Positions 1 through 8,184 of a stretch of DNA of 64,000 bases are shown here, piece by piece. The notes beneath the pieces were generated by a model. That model saw nothing but the letters and a program-made list of their open reading frames with translations, ran no database searches and was not told where the DNA came from. How positions within the stretch are numbered: position 1 is the stretch's first letter; every line of letters begins with the position of its first letter. Made by a program: the position numbers and the translations under genes. Source of the stretch: Aldehydirespirator sp963667505 (GTDB taxonomy: Bacteria > Actinomycetota > Acidimicrobiia > Acidimicrobiales > Aldehydirespiratoraceae). The stretch lies in assembly GCA_963667505.2 (NCBI GenBank), contig OY763490.2, positions 4,030,001 through 4,094,000 on the forward strand. The letters are read 5' to 3'.

Positions 1-2
1 GC

Positions 3-422
3 TCAGTCGGCGGTGCCGGGTGGGACGATCCATTGGTTCGGCTGGCCTGTTGTGGCTGACACGAGCTCGAAGTCCGAGTCGTAGTGCAGGACGGTGAGGC
101 CGCGGCTCTCGGCGATGGCGGCTACGAGGGCGTCCACCAGCGACAGGGCACGGTGCTGGCCTCGGTCGGCGAGCAGTCGCTGAAGTTGGAGCGCCCTGCG
201 GTGGTCCCCCTCCGTGGTTGGAGCGGATTCGTAGGCTTCGATTCGGCTTGTGATGCTGTCGTGGTCGGCGGCGTTTCGTGCGCTGAAGCCGAGCTCGAAG
301 GCCACTGGTGCGCACAGGGCGACTCGACCCTCGGCCGCTAGCGGAGCAAAGGCGGCCGCCACACCGGGCTGCGAGAGTCGGGCGAACGCACTCGTGTCGG
401 CGAGATAGGCGGCGCGTGCCAA
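3..422 (-). CDS. vapC: VapC-like PIN-domain toxin
   Basis: A 139-residue PIN-domain protein, the usual VapC length. The acidic residues expected for the Mg-dependent ribonuclease site are visible: Asp9 in LADTSAF, Glu43 in AFELG, Asp97 in SLVDALVAA and Asp115/Asp117 in HYDSDFE. VapC toxins cleave RNA, often tRNA or rRNA, and are held inactive by the VapB antitoxin. The upstream gene on the same strand fits VapB; its TGA is separated by one base from this gene's TTG start, so the two are probably translationally coupled. The target RNA cannot be read from sequence. The family call is confident. Confidence 0.88.
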   Translation of the reverse strand: MARAAYLADTSAFARLSQPGVAAAFAPLAAEGRVALCAPVAFELGFSARNAADHDSITSRIEAYESAPTTEGDHRRALQLQRLLADRGQHRALSLVDALVAAIAESRGLTVLHYDSDFELVSATTGQPNQWIVPPGTAD

Positions 423-423
423 G

Positions 424-630
424 TCAGCCCGCTCCGCCCCAGGCGCCCTCGGCGGCGTCGAAGTCGAAACGGCCCGGCTCCGACAGCAGGGCTACGAGCT
501 CGAGTCGGCGTCGGGCGTTGACGATCTCGCGCAGGGCGGCATCGATGGTGTCTCGCAGCGTCGACGTGCCCAGGATGCTCGCGGCCTGGGCGGCGATATC
601 TCTATCGACTTCTACAGATGTCTTGCTCAT
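424..630 (-). CDS. vapB: VapB-like antitoxin
   Basis: A 68-residue protein directly upstream of the PIN toxin. The N-terminal part (SKTSVEVDRDIAAQAASILG) resembles the short DNA-binding segment of VapB-type antitoxins. The C-terminus carries the acidic/aromatic stretch PGRFDFDAAEGAWG, typical of the segment that wraps the toxin. I chose ATG at 630 over the in-frame TTG at 639 because a TATCTT hexamer ends 7 nt upstream, which fits a leaderless transcript; no Shine-Dalgarno sequence is visible for either start. Probably autoregulates the pair through its promoter. Confidence 0.8.
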   Translation of the reverse strand: MSKTSVEVDRDIAAQAASILGTSTLRDTIDAALREIVNARRRLELVALLSEPGRFDFDAAEGAWGGAG

Positions 631-637
631 GCCGTTC

Positions 638-664
638 AAGATATCAGAGCCGGTAAGTCGTCAA
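638..664 (-). promoter_or_regulatory. Predicted vapBC promoter
   Basis: On the minus strand TTGACG (664-659) precedes TATCTT (643-638) by 15 nt, and vapB ATG follows 7 nt later. The spacing is 1-2 nt short of ideal. The arrangement predicts a leaderless vapBC mRNA. Arms GTCTAA (669-674) and TTAGAC (697-702) just upstream could form part of an antitoxin operator, which is speculative. Confidence 0.4.
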
Positions 665-721
665 CCGCGTCTAAAGGGAGGAGCGGCAGTTCAAACTTAG
701 ACACTCCGGTGGACATTTCGG

Positions 722-750
722 TGGACAAAACAGGGGGGTGATAGTAGGAT
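722..750 (+). promoter_or_regulatory. Predicted leaderless promoter of the fic gene
   Basis: TGGACA (722-727) and TAGGAT (745-750) are separated by exactly 17 nt. The GTG start of the Fic gene follows 6 nt after the -10 hexamer, so transcription would begin at or next to the start codon. The -35 lies in the second copy of a CGGTGGACA direct repeat (707-715 and 719-727, 12 nt apart), which could be a regulator site. Confidence 0.5.
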
Positions 751-756
751 CAGCCC

Positions 757-1959
757 GTGCGTCGGTACCTTGACTCCCATCCTTGGATCACCTTCTCGGC
801 TGCCGACATCAACTCGCTCGACCCGAAGGCCTGGATGCTGCTGGGCGAGGCCCGCTCCAAGTGCGAGCAGCTCGCGGGCACCCCGCTGCGCCCGTCGGTG
901 GCACGGCGCCTCTACGAGGTCACGCTCGTCAAGGGAGTGCGGGCGACCACCGCCATCGAGGGCAACACCCTCACCGAGGAGCAGGTGGAGGGCATCCTCC
1001 GGGGCACGTATCGGGCCCCTCCGTCGCGGGCCTATCAGGAGCGCGAGGTCCGCAACGTGCTCGACGCGCTCACGCTCATCAGCGAACAGGTGCTGAGCGG
1101 CGACCCTCCCGCGATCACCAGCGACATGATCTGCGAGCTCAACCGCCAAGTGATGGAGGGAACCGACCACGAGTCGCACGTCGTGCCGGGGCGGGTGCGC
1201 GACTACTCGGTGGTCGTCGCGGCCTATCGAGGCGCTCCCGCCGAGGACTGCGAGCACCTTCTCGACCGTCTCGCCGAATGGCTGGAGGGCGACACCTTCG
1301 CCTCCGACGACCCTGAGCTGCGCTTCGTGCTGGCGGTCGCGCAGGCGGTCTACGCCCACCTCTACATCAGCTGGCTGCACCCCTTCGGAGACGGCAACGG
1401 GCGCACGGCCCGACTGCTCGAGTTCGCGATCCTGGCCCGCAGCGGCATGGTCCCGCTGCCTGCGGCCAACCTGATGTCCAACCACTACAACCTCACCCGC
1501 GACCGGTACTACCGCGAGCTGGCCGAGTCGAGCCGCACCGCCGACACCGCCAGATTCGTGGCCTACGCCGTGCAAGGGCTCGTGGACGGCATCCGAGACC
1601 AGATCGACGAGGTGCGCGAACAGCAGTTCAGCGTGACCTGGCACAACCATGTCCACAACAAGCTGGCGGAGTTCCCCTCGAGCCCGGCGCGTGAGCGCCA
1701 GCGATCCCTGGTGCTGGCCATGCCCTCGGGGATCGACATGGCCAAGAGCGAACTGCCCGGCCTGACCGCAGCGCTCGCAGCCCTCTACGCGAGGACCGGG
1801 CCTCGCACCCTCAGCCGCGACCTCAACCGGTTGCGCGACGCCGAACTGGTGGTGAGGCGTCCGAAGGGATGGCGGACCAACGACGCTGTCATCAGCGCCT
1901 TCCTCCCACCCACCGCCGACCGCGACCATGACCGTGCCAATGCGGGCCTCCCGGCATAG
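757..1959 (+). CDS. Fic family protein with N-terminal inhibitory motif
   Basis: A 400-residue Fic-domain protein. The core motif HPFGDGNGR occupies residues 208-216 and matches the active-site loop that catalyses transfer of AMP (or another nucleotide-derived group) from a nucleotide to a target protein hydroxyl. Near the N-terminus, TTAIEGN has the [ST]xxxE[GN] inhibitory signature with Glu68, so this is a class II, self-inhibited Fic protein. A winged-helix-like C-terminal segment (ARTGPRTLSRDLNRLRDAELVVRR) follows. The target is unknown. Proximity to VapBC makes a defence or growth-control role plausible. Its 3' end overlaps the next gene by 32 bp. Confidence 0.9.
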   Translation: MRRYLDSHPWITFSAADINSLDPKAWMLLGEARSKCEQLAGTPLRPSVARRLYEVTLVKGVRATTAIEGNTLTEEQVEGILRGTYRAPPSRAYQEREVRNVLDALTLISEQVLSGDPPAITSDMICELNRQVMEGTDHESHVVPGRVRDYSVVVAAYRGAPAEDCEHLLDRLAEWLEGDTFASDDPELRFVLAVAQAVYAHLYISWLHPFGDGNGRTARLLEFAILARSGMVPLPAANLMSNHYNLTRDRYYRELAESSRTADTARFVAYAVQGLVDGIRDQIDEVREQQFSVTWHNHVHNKLAEFPSSPARERQRSLVLAMPSGIDMAKSELPGLTAALAALYARTGPRTLSRDLNRLRDAELVVRRPKGWRTNDAVISAFLPPTADRDHDRANAGLPA

Positions 1960-3433
1960 TCGCCCGCCGGGGCCGGGCCTTCGGGCCGGGCGGAAGGCGT
2001 GGCGCAACGAGCCGGCGCTGCTGGCCGTGCTGGTGCTTGTGGGCCTCGCCGGGGCGGCTGCGATCCTGGGACTGGTCTTGTTGTGGCCCACCGGCGAGGG
2101 CCGGGACGCCGCCCGGGAGCAGGCTGACGAGATCGGGCTGACATACCAGCGGCTGGCTGCCACGGTGCTGGAGGTCACCGACCGGGTGTGCAGCTACTCG
2201 GTGCCGGACGACCCTCAGGCGTGCAGGTCCATCACCGTGCTTGTCGGCGAAGGCCCCGACGAGGGCACCCAAGTCGCCTTGCCGGAGTTCAGCCTCGAGT
2301 ACGACCGCACCGCCATCGGCATCTCGCCCGGCGACAAGGTGATCCTCGGCTACCAGGAGTCCAACGACTACTACTTCTTCGTCGACCGCGACCGCCGCGC
2401 GCCGCTGGTGTGGCTGGCCGTGCTGTTCGCGGTCGTGGTGTTGGCGCTCGGACGGCTGCGGGGCGGGCTGGCCCTGGCCGGGCTGGTTGCCACGCTCGTG
2501 GTGCTGGTCGCCTTTGCCGCGCCGTCGGTGCTAGACGGCAACGACCCAGTGCTAGTGGCGGTGGTGGCCGCGGCGCTGATCGCCTTCGCGAGCCTCTACC
2601 TCACACACGGCTTCAGCACGAACACCACCGTCGCCCTCGCGGGCACCCTCGGGTCGCTGGGGCTCACCCTCGGGCTGTCGCGGGTGTTCTTCGGGCTGGC
2701 CGACTTCACCGGCCTGGCCACCGACGAAGGCCTGACCATTCCCCTCATCGCGGCCGACATTGACCTGGCCTCGCTGCTGCTGGGCGGGGCTATCATCGGA
2801 GCGCTGGGCGCGCTCGACGACGTGACCGTCACCCAGGTGGCCACCGTCGCGGAACTGCGCTACCGCAGCCCCGGACTGAGCGCTCGCCAACTGATCGCGT
2901 CCGGCATCAGAGTGGGCCGAGAGCACATCGCGGCCACCGTCAACACGCTGCTGCTCGCCTACGCGGGCGCGGGCCTCCCGCTGCTTCTGCTGTTCGCGGT
3001 GTCGGACCAGTCGCTGGCCATGGTGGCCAACTCCGAGCTGATCGCGGTGGAGATCGTCCGGACGCTGTGCGGGTCGATGGGCCTAGTCGCCGCCGTGCCG
3101 GTCACCACCGTGCTGGCCGCCCTAGTGACCGCCGGAGCGGGCCCGCCCGGATCAGGCGAGCCGTCCCCCATGTCGGCGGACGACGCCACCACACGCCAAC
3201 CCCAAGCGCTCGATGCCGCCAAGACTGCGGAGGCTGCAGGTGTCGTCGAGACTGCCGAGGCCACAGAGGCGACGGAGACTGATCGTGCCGCCGAAGCTGC
3301 CGACGATGGCGAAGCCGAGACTGCCGGTGCTGGCGAGACGGTGAAACCGGCAACTGATCCGCAGCGGGAGGAACCGGTGCCTGCTCCCCGCTGGGAGGAC
3401 TTCGCTCCAGAACCGGACGAGTCCAAGTGGTGA
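1928..3433 (+). CDS. YibE/F-family multi-pass membrane protein
   Basis: A 501-residue protein. After an N-terminal membrane segment (about 29-53) comes an extracytoplasmic domain (about 60-150), then a block of six to eight hydrophobic helices containing the conserved LGALDDVTVTQVATVAEL region, which matches the YibE/F family. The biochemical role of this family is not established. The C-terminal 100 residues form a hydrophilic Ala/Glu/Thr-rich tail encoded by degenerate repeats (about 3225-3330) and are unlikely to be part of the conserved fold. The start ATG at 1928 lies inside the Fic gene; ATG at 1940 is an alternative. The overlap suggests co-transcription. Confidence 0.78.
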   Translation: MTVPMRASRHSRPPGPGLRAGRKAWRNEPALLAVLVLVGLAGAAAILGLVLLWPTGEGRDAAREQADEIGLTYQRLAATVLEVTDRVCSYSVPDDPQACRSITVLVGEGPDEGTQVALPEFSLEYDRTAIGISPGDKVILGYQESNDYYFFVDRDRRAPLVWLAVLFAVVVLALGRLRGGLALAGLVATLVVLVAFAAPSVLDGNDPVLVAVVAAALIAFASLYLTHGFSTNTTVALAGTLGSLGLTLGLSRVFFGLADFTGLATDEGLTIPLIAADIDLASLLLGGAIIGALGALDDVTVTQVATVAELRYRSPGLSARQLIASGIRVGREHIAATVNTLLLAYAGAGLPLLLLFAVSDQSLAMVANSELIAVEIVRTLCGSMGLVAAVPVTTVLAALVTAGAGPPGSGEPSPMSADDATTRQPQALDAAKTAEAAGVVETAEATEATETDRAAEAADDGEAETAGAGETVKPATDPQREEPVPAPRWEDFAPEPDESKW

Positions 3434-3464
3434 TGCCGAGGCCGTCAAGGCCAGTCGTCTGAAC

Positions 3465-3485
3465 CGGCCGCGAGCGGCGCGGCCG
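3465..3485. terminator. Hairpin between convergent genes
   Basis: Perfect 8-bp inverted repeat CGGCCGCG / CGCGGCCG with a 5-nt loop, located between the convergent YibE/F-family gene and the DUF2269-like gene. No T-run follows, as is common for high-GC actinobacterial terminators. A bidirectional terminator is the simplest reading. Confidence 0.45.
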
Positions 3486-3502
3486 AGGGCTGCGAGCGTC
3501 GA

Positions 3503-3961
3503 TCAGCCGCCGGGCTGCCAGATCATCAGTATCAGCTGGACCGTGAACCCGATCGACAGCAGGGCCGACCCGACCTCCAGGCGCTTCTCGGTCCCCGGCG
3601 ACGCTCCGTCGGCGCCTTGGGCCTTCAAGGCGGGCCTGATCATGGCGTGCAGGACCCCGTTCATCGCCACCCAGATCACGATGGCGGCGAGCACCCAGCC
3701 GTCGGTCATCGAGATCGCGTCCTCGGACATCTCCACCAAGGCGATGCCCAGCAGGCCGGCCACGATCAGCGCCGGGCTGTACAGGCGTCGGACGTTGGCC
3801 GCCATGGCTATCACCAGCTGCTGATGCCCGGCGCCGCCCGCGGCCCGCATCTGCTTGCGCAGCAGCGGATGGACGAACACCGGGGCCAGAGCCACCAGGA
3901 CGGTGAGCACATGGAGCAGTTCGACGATTTTGTAAGCCGTGGATCCGGCCGCGATGACCAT
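3503..3961 (-). CDS. Small integral membrane protein, DUF2269-like
   Basis: A 152-residue protein with four hydrophobic segments (about 8-32, 50-75, 85-108, 132-150), a HxL-rich first helix (KIVELLHVLTVLVAL) and basic loops. The pattern resembles small predicted membrane proteins of the DUF2269 type, whose function is unknown. TAGAGT (3973-3968, minus strand) ends 6 nt before the ATG, which suggests a leaderless message. Convergent with the YibE/F gene and divergent from menF. The family assignment is tentative; existence of the gene is well supported. Confidence 0.6.
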   Translation of the reverse strand: MVIAAGSTAYKIVELLHVLTVLVALAPVFVHPLLRKQMRAAGGAGHQQLVIAMAANVRRLYSPALIVAGLLGIALVEMSEDAISMTDGWVLAAIVIWVAMNGVLHAMIRPALKAQGADGASPGTEKRLEVGSALLSIGFTVQLILMIWQPGG

Positions 3962-4058
3962 GCGCGGACTCTAGCCGGAGCGCGGCCCCGACGACCGCGG
4001 CACCCTCCGGCCGTCGGCCCGAATCGGCATGGCGCTGGCGACTCGTAGCATGGTGGGC

Positions 4059-6014
4059 GTGCCGGACAGCGCCGCCGCGGCCGATGCCCCCCACACCGGA
4101 CTCGTTCTCGACAGGGCCGGACTGGCGGCCCGGGCTGGCGTGCCCGCCTTCGTCGTCGACCTGGTGATCGACGCCGGACTGCTCACACCCCTCGACAACG
4201 GCGCCGACGGCGAGCGCTTCGGCACCGACGACGTCGAGATGCTGACGGCGGCCCGCACCCTCGTAGGCGAGGGAGTGGCCGTGGAGGAGCTGGCCGCGCT
4301 GGCCGTGCGCCACGCCACCAACGTGGAGAACCTGATTGATGACGCCATCGACCTGCTGAAGCGCCACTTCGACCGGGAGGGCCACGACGAGGCCGCGCTG
4401 GTCGCCAGCGTGAACCGGCTCGTCCCAGTGGCCACCAAGCTCGTCGTAGGACACTTCGAGAAGACGCTATGGGCCCGGGCGATGGCCCGTTTCACAGACG
4501 ACCCCGCCCCGGCGGCGGGAGCGATCATCGTCAAGGCCCGGCGCATCGACAGGCGCGTCGATCCGCTGGCCGCCTACGCCTCGGCCGACGCCGCCCGGCA
4601 TCGCAGCGTCTGGCTGCGCCCCGACGCCGGCCTGGGACTGGCCGCCATCGGCGCCGTCGAGGCCATCGAGCCGGTCGGCTGCGACCGCTTCTCGGCGGCC
4701 TCTGCGGCCCGAGCGGTGCTCGCGGCTCGGATCCGGCGCGATGGGCCCCACGATGCGCCCGCACCCGTGCTGGTCGGCGGCTTCTCGTTCACGCCCACCG
4801 CCGACCGCCCTGACGACTCCGCCCCCTCGGACACCGGCGCCGGCCCGGGCGACGATGTCGGCCGGCGTGACGGTGCCGAGCAGGGCGATCGCTCCGGTCA
4901 AGGAAGTAGCGCCGGTCAAGGTGACGGCGCCAGGCGGGACGGCACGGGCCAGGACCCTGCCACAAGCCCGCGTTGGGACGGCTTCGGGGACTGCTGGCTG
5001 GTCCTGCCCGAGCTCACCGTGATCGATCGGCCCGACGGCACCTGGGTGCTGGCTGCCACCCGGGTCGGGCCCGACGGAGACGAGGCTGCGGCTACCGCCG
5101 AGCTCGAACGGCGGTTGGAGGACTTCGAGTCCGAGCCGCCCGCGTGGTCGTTCGCGGCCGCAGCCGTTACCGCAGCCGACAACGGCGACCGCGCCTGTGC
5201 ACGAGACGACGAGTACCTGGCACTCGTGAGTTCCGCGGTGGGTGCCATCGAGCAGAGCCGGCTCCAGAAGGTGGTCCTGGCCCGCACCTTCGGTGTCGAC
5301 GGCGAACTCGATGCGGTCGCCGTGCTGGACCGCCTGCGACGCCGCAACCCTGCCTGTGCGACCTTCGCGTTCGCGTCGGGTCCGTCCACGTTCCTGGGAG
5401 CCACCCCCGAGGAGCTGGTCGTGCTCGACGGCTCCCGGCTGCGCACCGTTGCCCTCGCGGGCACCGCTCCCCGGGGTGACGGCCCCGAAGCCGACCAGCG
5501 CCTCGCGGCCGGGCTGCTGGCGTCGGCCAAGAACCGCTCCGAGCACCGATTCGTGGTGGACGGAATCATCGACGCGCTGTCCAGCCTCGGGCTCGTGGAC
5601 CCTGCGCCCGCCGAGCCTGGACTCATGCGCCTCAGCCGTGTCCAGCACCTACGCACGCCGATCACCGCTCGTGTGCAGCGCCGACGCACCGGCGCCAGCG
5701 ACATGGACGTGCTGCGGGCCGCGGGCGTGCTGCACCCCACCGCTGCCGTGGGCGGCGCCCCCACCGACGGCGCGCTCGAGTTCATCGCCGGGCACGAGGG
5801 CTTCGACCGGGGCTGGTACGCGGCGCCGGTGGGATGGTGCGACCTCGACGGCAACGGCGAGCTGGGCGTGGCGCTGCGCTGCGCTCTGACCGGCCCCGAC
5901 GGAACCCTCCTGATCGCGGGCGCCGGCGTCGTCGCGGACTCCGACCCCGCTGGCGAACTGGAGGAGACGGCGATGAAGCTGCGGGCCCTCCTGGACGTAC
6001 TCGACGCGAGCTGA
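4059..6014 (+). CDS. menF: Isochorismate synthase MenF fused to a MerR-like N-terminal domain
   Basis: The C-terminal two thirds (about 155-651) is a chorismate-binding enzyme of the MenF/EntC type, converting chorismate to isochorismate, the first committed step of menaquinone synthesis. KVVLART, FLGATPEEL, AGTAPRG, SAKNRSEHRFVVDGI and the VGGAP loop are all visible. The first 145 residues do not belong to that family: residues 15-82 read as a MerR-type winged helix (DRAGLAARAGVPAFVVDLVIDAG) followed by a helical region. A Gly/Asp-rich linker (about 251-303) encoded by short repeats interrupts the enzyme domain. I chose GTG 4059 because TAGCAT (4046-4051) ends 7 nt upstream; ATG 4029 and 4050 are alternatives. 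menD follows after 67 nt. Confidence 0.88.
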   Translation: MPDSAAAADAPHTGLVLDRAGLAARAGVPAFVVDLVIDAGLLTPLDNGADGERFGTDDVEMLTAARTLVGEGVAVEELAALAVRHATNVENLIDDAIDLLKRHFDREGHDEAALVASVNRLVPVATKLVVGHFEKTLWARAMARFTDDPAPAAGAIIVKARRIDRRVDPLAAYASADAARHRSVWLRPDAGLGLAAIGAVEAIEPVGCDRFSAASAARAVLAARIRRDGPHDAPAPVLVGGFSFTPTADRPDDSAPSDTGAGPGDDVGRRDGAEQGDRSGQGSSAGQGDGARRDGTGQDPATSPRWDGFGDCWLVLPELTVIDRPDGTWVLAATRVGPDGDEAAATAELERRLEDFESEPPAWSFAAAAVTAADNGDRACARDDEYLALVSSAVGAIEQSRLQKVVLARTFGVDGELDAVAVLDRLRRRNPACATFAFASGPSTFLGATPEELVVLDGSRLRTVALAGTAPRGDGPEADQRLAAGLLASAKNRSEHRFVVDGIIDALSSLGLVDPAPAEPGLMRLSRVQHLRTPITARVQRRRTGASDMDVLRAAGVLHPTAAVGGAPTDGALEFIAGHEGFDRGWYAAPVGWCDLDGNGELGVALRCALTGPDGTLLIAGAGVVADSDPAGELEETAMKLRALLDVLDAS

Positions 6015-6081
6015 CTCGTGCTGGCCGTCGCCGAACCAGCGGCTCAGCCATGAGCGTCGCACCCGCCCGCGCCCGCCAGTC

Positions 6082-8064
6082 GTGACCGATCCCTACGAAG
6101 TGGTCGCCGCCTTCGCGGCCCGCCTGGCGGCGCTGGGCGTGACCGACGCGGTGATCAGCCCGGGGTCGCGCTCCACTCCGCTCACCCTCTGCCTGGACGA
6201 CGAGCCCGGGCTGCGGACCTGGATCCAGCTCGACGAGCGATCGGGCGGGTTCTTCGCACTCGGCCTGAGCCGGGCCACCGGACGGCCCGCGGTGCTGGTG
6301 TGCACATCCGGCACGGCGGCCGCCAACTACTTGCCCGCGGTGGTCGAGGCGTCGCACGCCGGGGTTCCGATGATCGTGTGCACCGCCGACCGCCCACCCG
6401 AACTGCGGGGATGGGGCTCGCCCCAGACCATCGACCAGGTGGGCCTGTACGGCACTGCGGTTCGCTGGAACATCGACCTTCCCGTGCCCAGCGAGGCCGG
6501 CGCGGAGGCGGCGAACGGTTGGGCCCAGACCGCCGTCGACCGAGCCCTGGGCCCCGAACCCGGGCCCGTACATCTCAACTGGCCTCTGCGAGAGCCCTTG
6601 GAACCGCAGCTTGCAGCAGCGCCTGCCCACCGACGCCAACGAGGCGGCAAGGCAGAACAGCAGCATTCGTCGGCATCGTCGGCGCTGTTGGGACCAGCGG
6701 CATCTCAGGCGCCCGCGGCATCGTCGGCGCAGGCGGAAATGGCGGAGTTGGCCGGGATTGTCGCGGCAAACGCGAAGGGGGTGGTGGTGGTCGGGCCGTG
6801 GCCGGGAGGAGGACTGCGCCGGGAGCAGCATTGGGCTGCGGCGGCCAGGCGCTTCGCGGCATGGGCCGCTTGGCCGTTGATTGGGGAGCCCATCACCCAA
6901 GTCCGAGGCGATGACCTTGCATCACTGCCCGCAGACGCCAGTCCCTCTGAGTACGCCAGTACCTGTGCGGACGCCAGGCCCTGTGGAGACGCCAGTCCCT
7001 GTGCGGACGCCCGGTCCTGTGTCGTGGCCACCGCCGACCATCTGCTGGCCGATGCCGGGATAGCCGAAGAGCTGAGGCCCGACGTTGCCGTACTCGTCGG
7101 AGGCACGGTGACCACCAAGCCGGTGCGGCTCTGGCTGGAGCGCACCCGTCCCGACCATGTGGTGGTCATCGACCACGAGAACCGCTCGGGGCGGGCCGTG
7201 TTCCGGGTCACCGGCCATGTCCCGGCCCCGATTGAGGCGCTGGCCTCGTTCGTGAGCGAGCGGGCGGCATCCGCCGAACTTCTGAGCGAGCAAGGCGTCG
7301 ATCCGGCCGCCGGGGCGGCAGAACCGGCCCAGTCCCGGCCTCGCCCCCGCGATCGGGCCGCACCTGGAGGCTGGCTCGACACTTGGCGGCGGCTGGACGC
7401 CGAGGCCCGAGCCGCGGTCGGCAGCACCGTCGATGGCGGTCCCATGCTCTCGGCGCGGACCGCGCGGGCACTCGCGGCCGCGCTGGTGCCGAACTCCGTT
7501 CTGATGGCATCCAACTCCATGCCGGTTCGGGACTTGGACGCCTTCGTCTTCGACGCCGGATCGCTGGTGTGCTGGGCCAACCGGGGCGCGGCCGGCATCG
7601 ACGGCACCGCCTCCACCGCTCTCGGCGTGGCCGCCGCCCACCCTTCGAGAAGCGTCGCCCTCTACACCGGCGACCTGGCGCTGCTGCATGACCTGGGAGG
7701 GCTCGCCGCCGCCGCCCGCCTCGGACTGCACCTGATCGCGGTGTGCGTCGACAACGACGGCGGCGAGATCTTCTCGCTGCTGCCGGTGGCCGACCGGGTC
7801 GCGGCCGACGACTTCGAGCGTCTGTTCCGAACCCCTCACGGCCTCGACCTGTGCGGACTCGACGGGTTCGGCGGCATTCGGGCCCGTCGCGTGGCCTCTG
7901 CCGCCGAGTTGGCCGAGACGGTCGTGTCCGCAGCCGCGGCCCGCGCTCCGGGTGTGGACCTGCTGATCGTCCATGTTCCTCGCGACGACGATGTGGCCCA
8001 GCGCCGCGCCGTCACCTTCGCCGCCCAGCAGGCAGCCCGCCGCGTGCTGGCCGGGTCGCTGTGA
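6082..8064 (+). CDS. menD: SEPHCHC synthase MenD
   Basis: Thiamine-diphosphate enzyme that joins isochorismate and 2-oxoglutarate to give SEPHCHC in menaquinone synthesis. Family signatures are present: SPGSRSTPL (26-34), ERSGGFFALG with the cofactor-activating Glu52, TSGTAAANYLPAVVEA, and the diphosphate-binding DNDGGEIFSLLP near the C-terminus. At 660 residues it is longer than typical MenD. The extra length lies in two low-complexity stretches: an Ala/Gln/Ser-rich segment (about 185-225) and five exact-phase hexapeptide repeats of the DASPCA type (residues 285-314). Starts at GTG 6082; its TGA lies in the first unit of the repeat leading to menH. Confidence 0.93.
   Translation: MTDPYEVVAAFAARLAALGVTDAVISPGSRSTPLTLCLDDEPGLRTWIQLDERSGGFFALGLSRATGRPAVLVCTSGTAAANYLPAVVEASHAGVPMIVCTADRPPELRGWGSPQTIDQVGLYGTAVRWNIDLPVPSEAGAEAANGWAQTAVDRALGPEPGPVHLNWPLREPLEPQLAAAPAHRRQRGGKAEQQHSSASSALLGPAASQAPAASSAQAEMAELAGIVAANAKGVVVVGPWPGGGLRREQHWAAAARRFAAWAAWPLIGEPITQVRGDDLASLPADASPSEYASTCADARPCGDASPCADARSCVVATADHLLADAGIAEELRPDVAVLVGGTVTTKPVRLWLERTRPDHVVVIDHENRSGRAVFRVTGHVPAPIEALASFVSERAASAELLSEQGVDPAAGAAEPAQSRPRPRDRAAPGGWLDTWRRLDAEARAAVGSTVDGGPMLSARTARALAAALVPNSVLMASNSMPVRDLDAFVFDAGSLVCWANRGAAGIDGTASTALGVAAAHPSRSVALYTGDLALLHDLGGLAAAARLGLHLIAVCVDNDGGEIFSLLPVADRVAADDFERLFRTPHGLDLCGLDGFGGIRARRVASAAELAETVVSAAAARAPGVDLLIVHVPRDDDVAQRRAVTFAAQQAARRVLAGSL
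6934..7023 (+). repeat. Five in-frame 18-nt repeats inside menD
   Basis: Five consecutive 18-nt units begin at 6934, 6952, 6970, 6988 and 7006 (consensus GACGCCAGTCCCTGTGCG). They are in codon phase and encode hexapeptides DASPSE, YASTCA, DARPCG, DASPCA and DARSCV. They add 30 residues to MenD at a place where the family has no conserved sequence. Confidence 0.9.
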
Positions 8065-8184
8065 CGCTTCGACTGCCCGTGTGCCGTGACGCTTCAACCG
8101 CCCAGCGTGCTGTGACCCTCTGGCCGGTTCTCGCGCCGTGACGCCTCGCGCCGTGACGCTTCGACCGCTTCTCGCGCCGTGACG
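8061..8184 (+). repeat. Degenerate tandem repeat spanning the menD stop and menH start
   Basis: The core GTGACGCTTCGACCGC recurs with GTGAC beginning at 8061, 8086, 8112, 8138, 8153 and 8179 (spacings 25, 26, 26, 15, 26). The first copy holds the menD TGA (8062-8064) and the last holds the menH GTG start (8179). Each copy keeps a GTGA, the 4-base stop/start overlap used by many gene pairs in this window. Confidence 0.88.

Noticed and set aside
697..2178. 493-codon open frame on the minus strand opposite the Fic gene
   Set aside because: It is a GC-rich antisense shadow: the translation is Arg/Gly/His-rich with no motif, while the plus strand encodes a clear Fic domain and YibE/F start.
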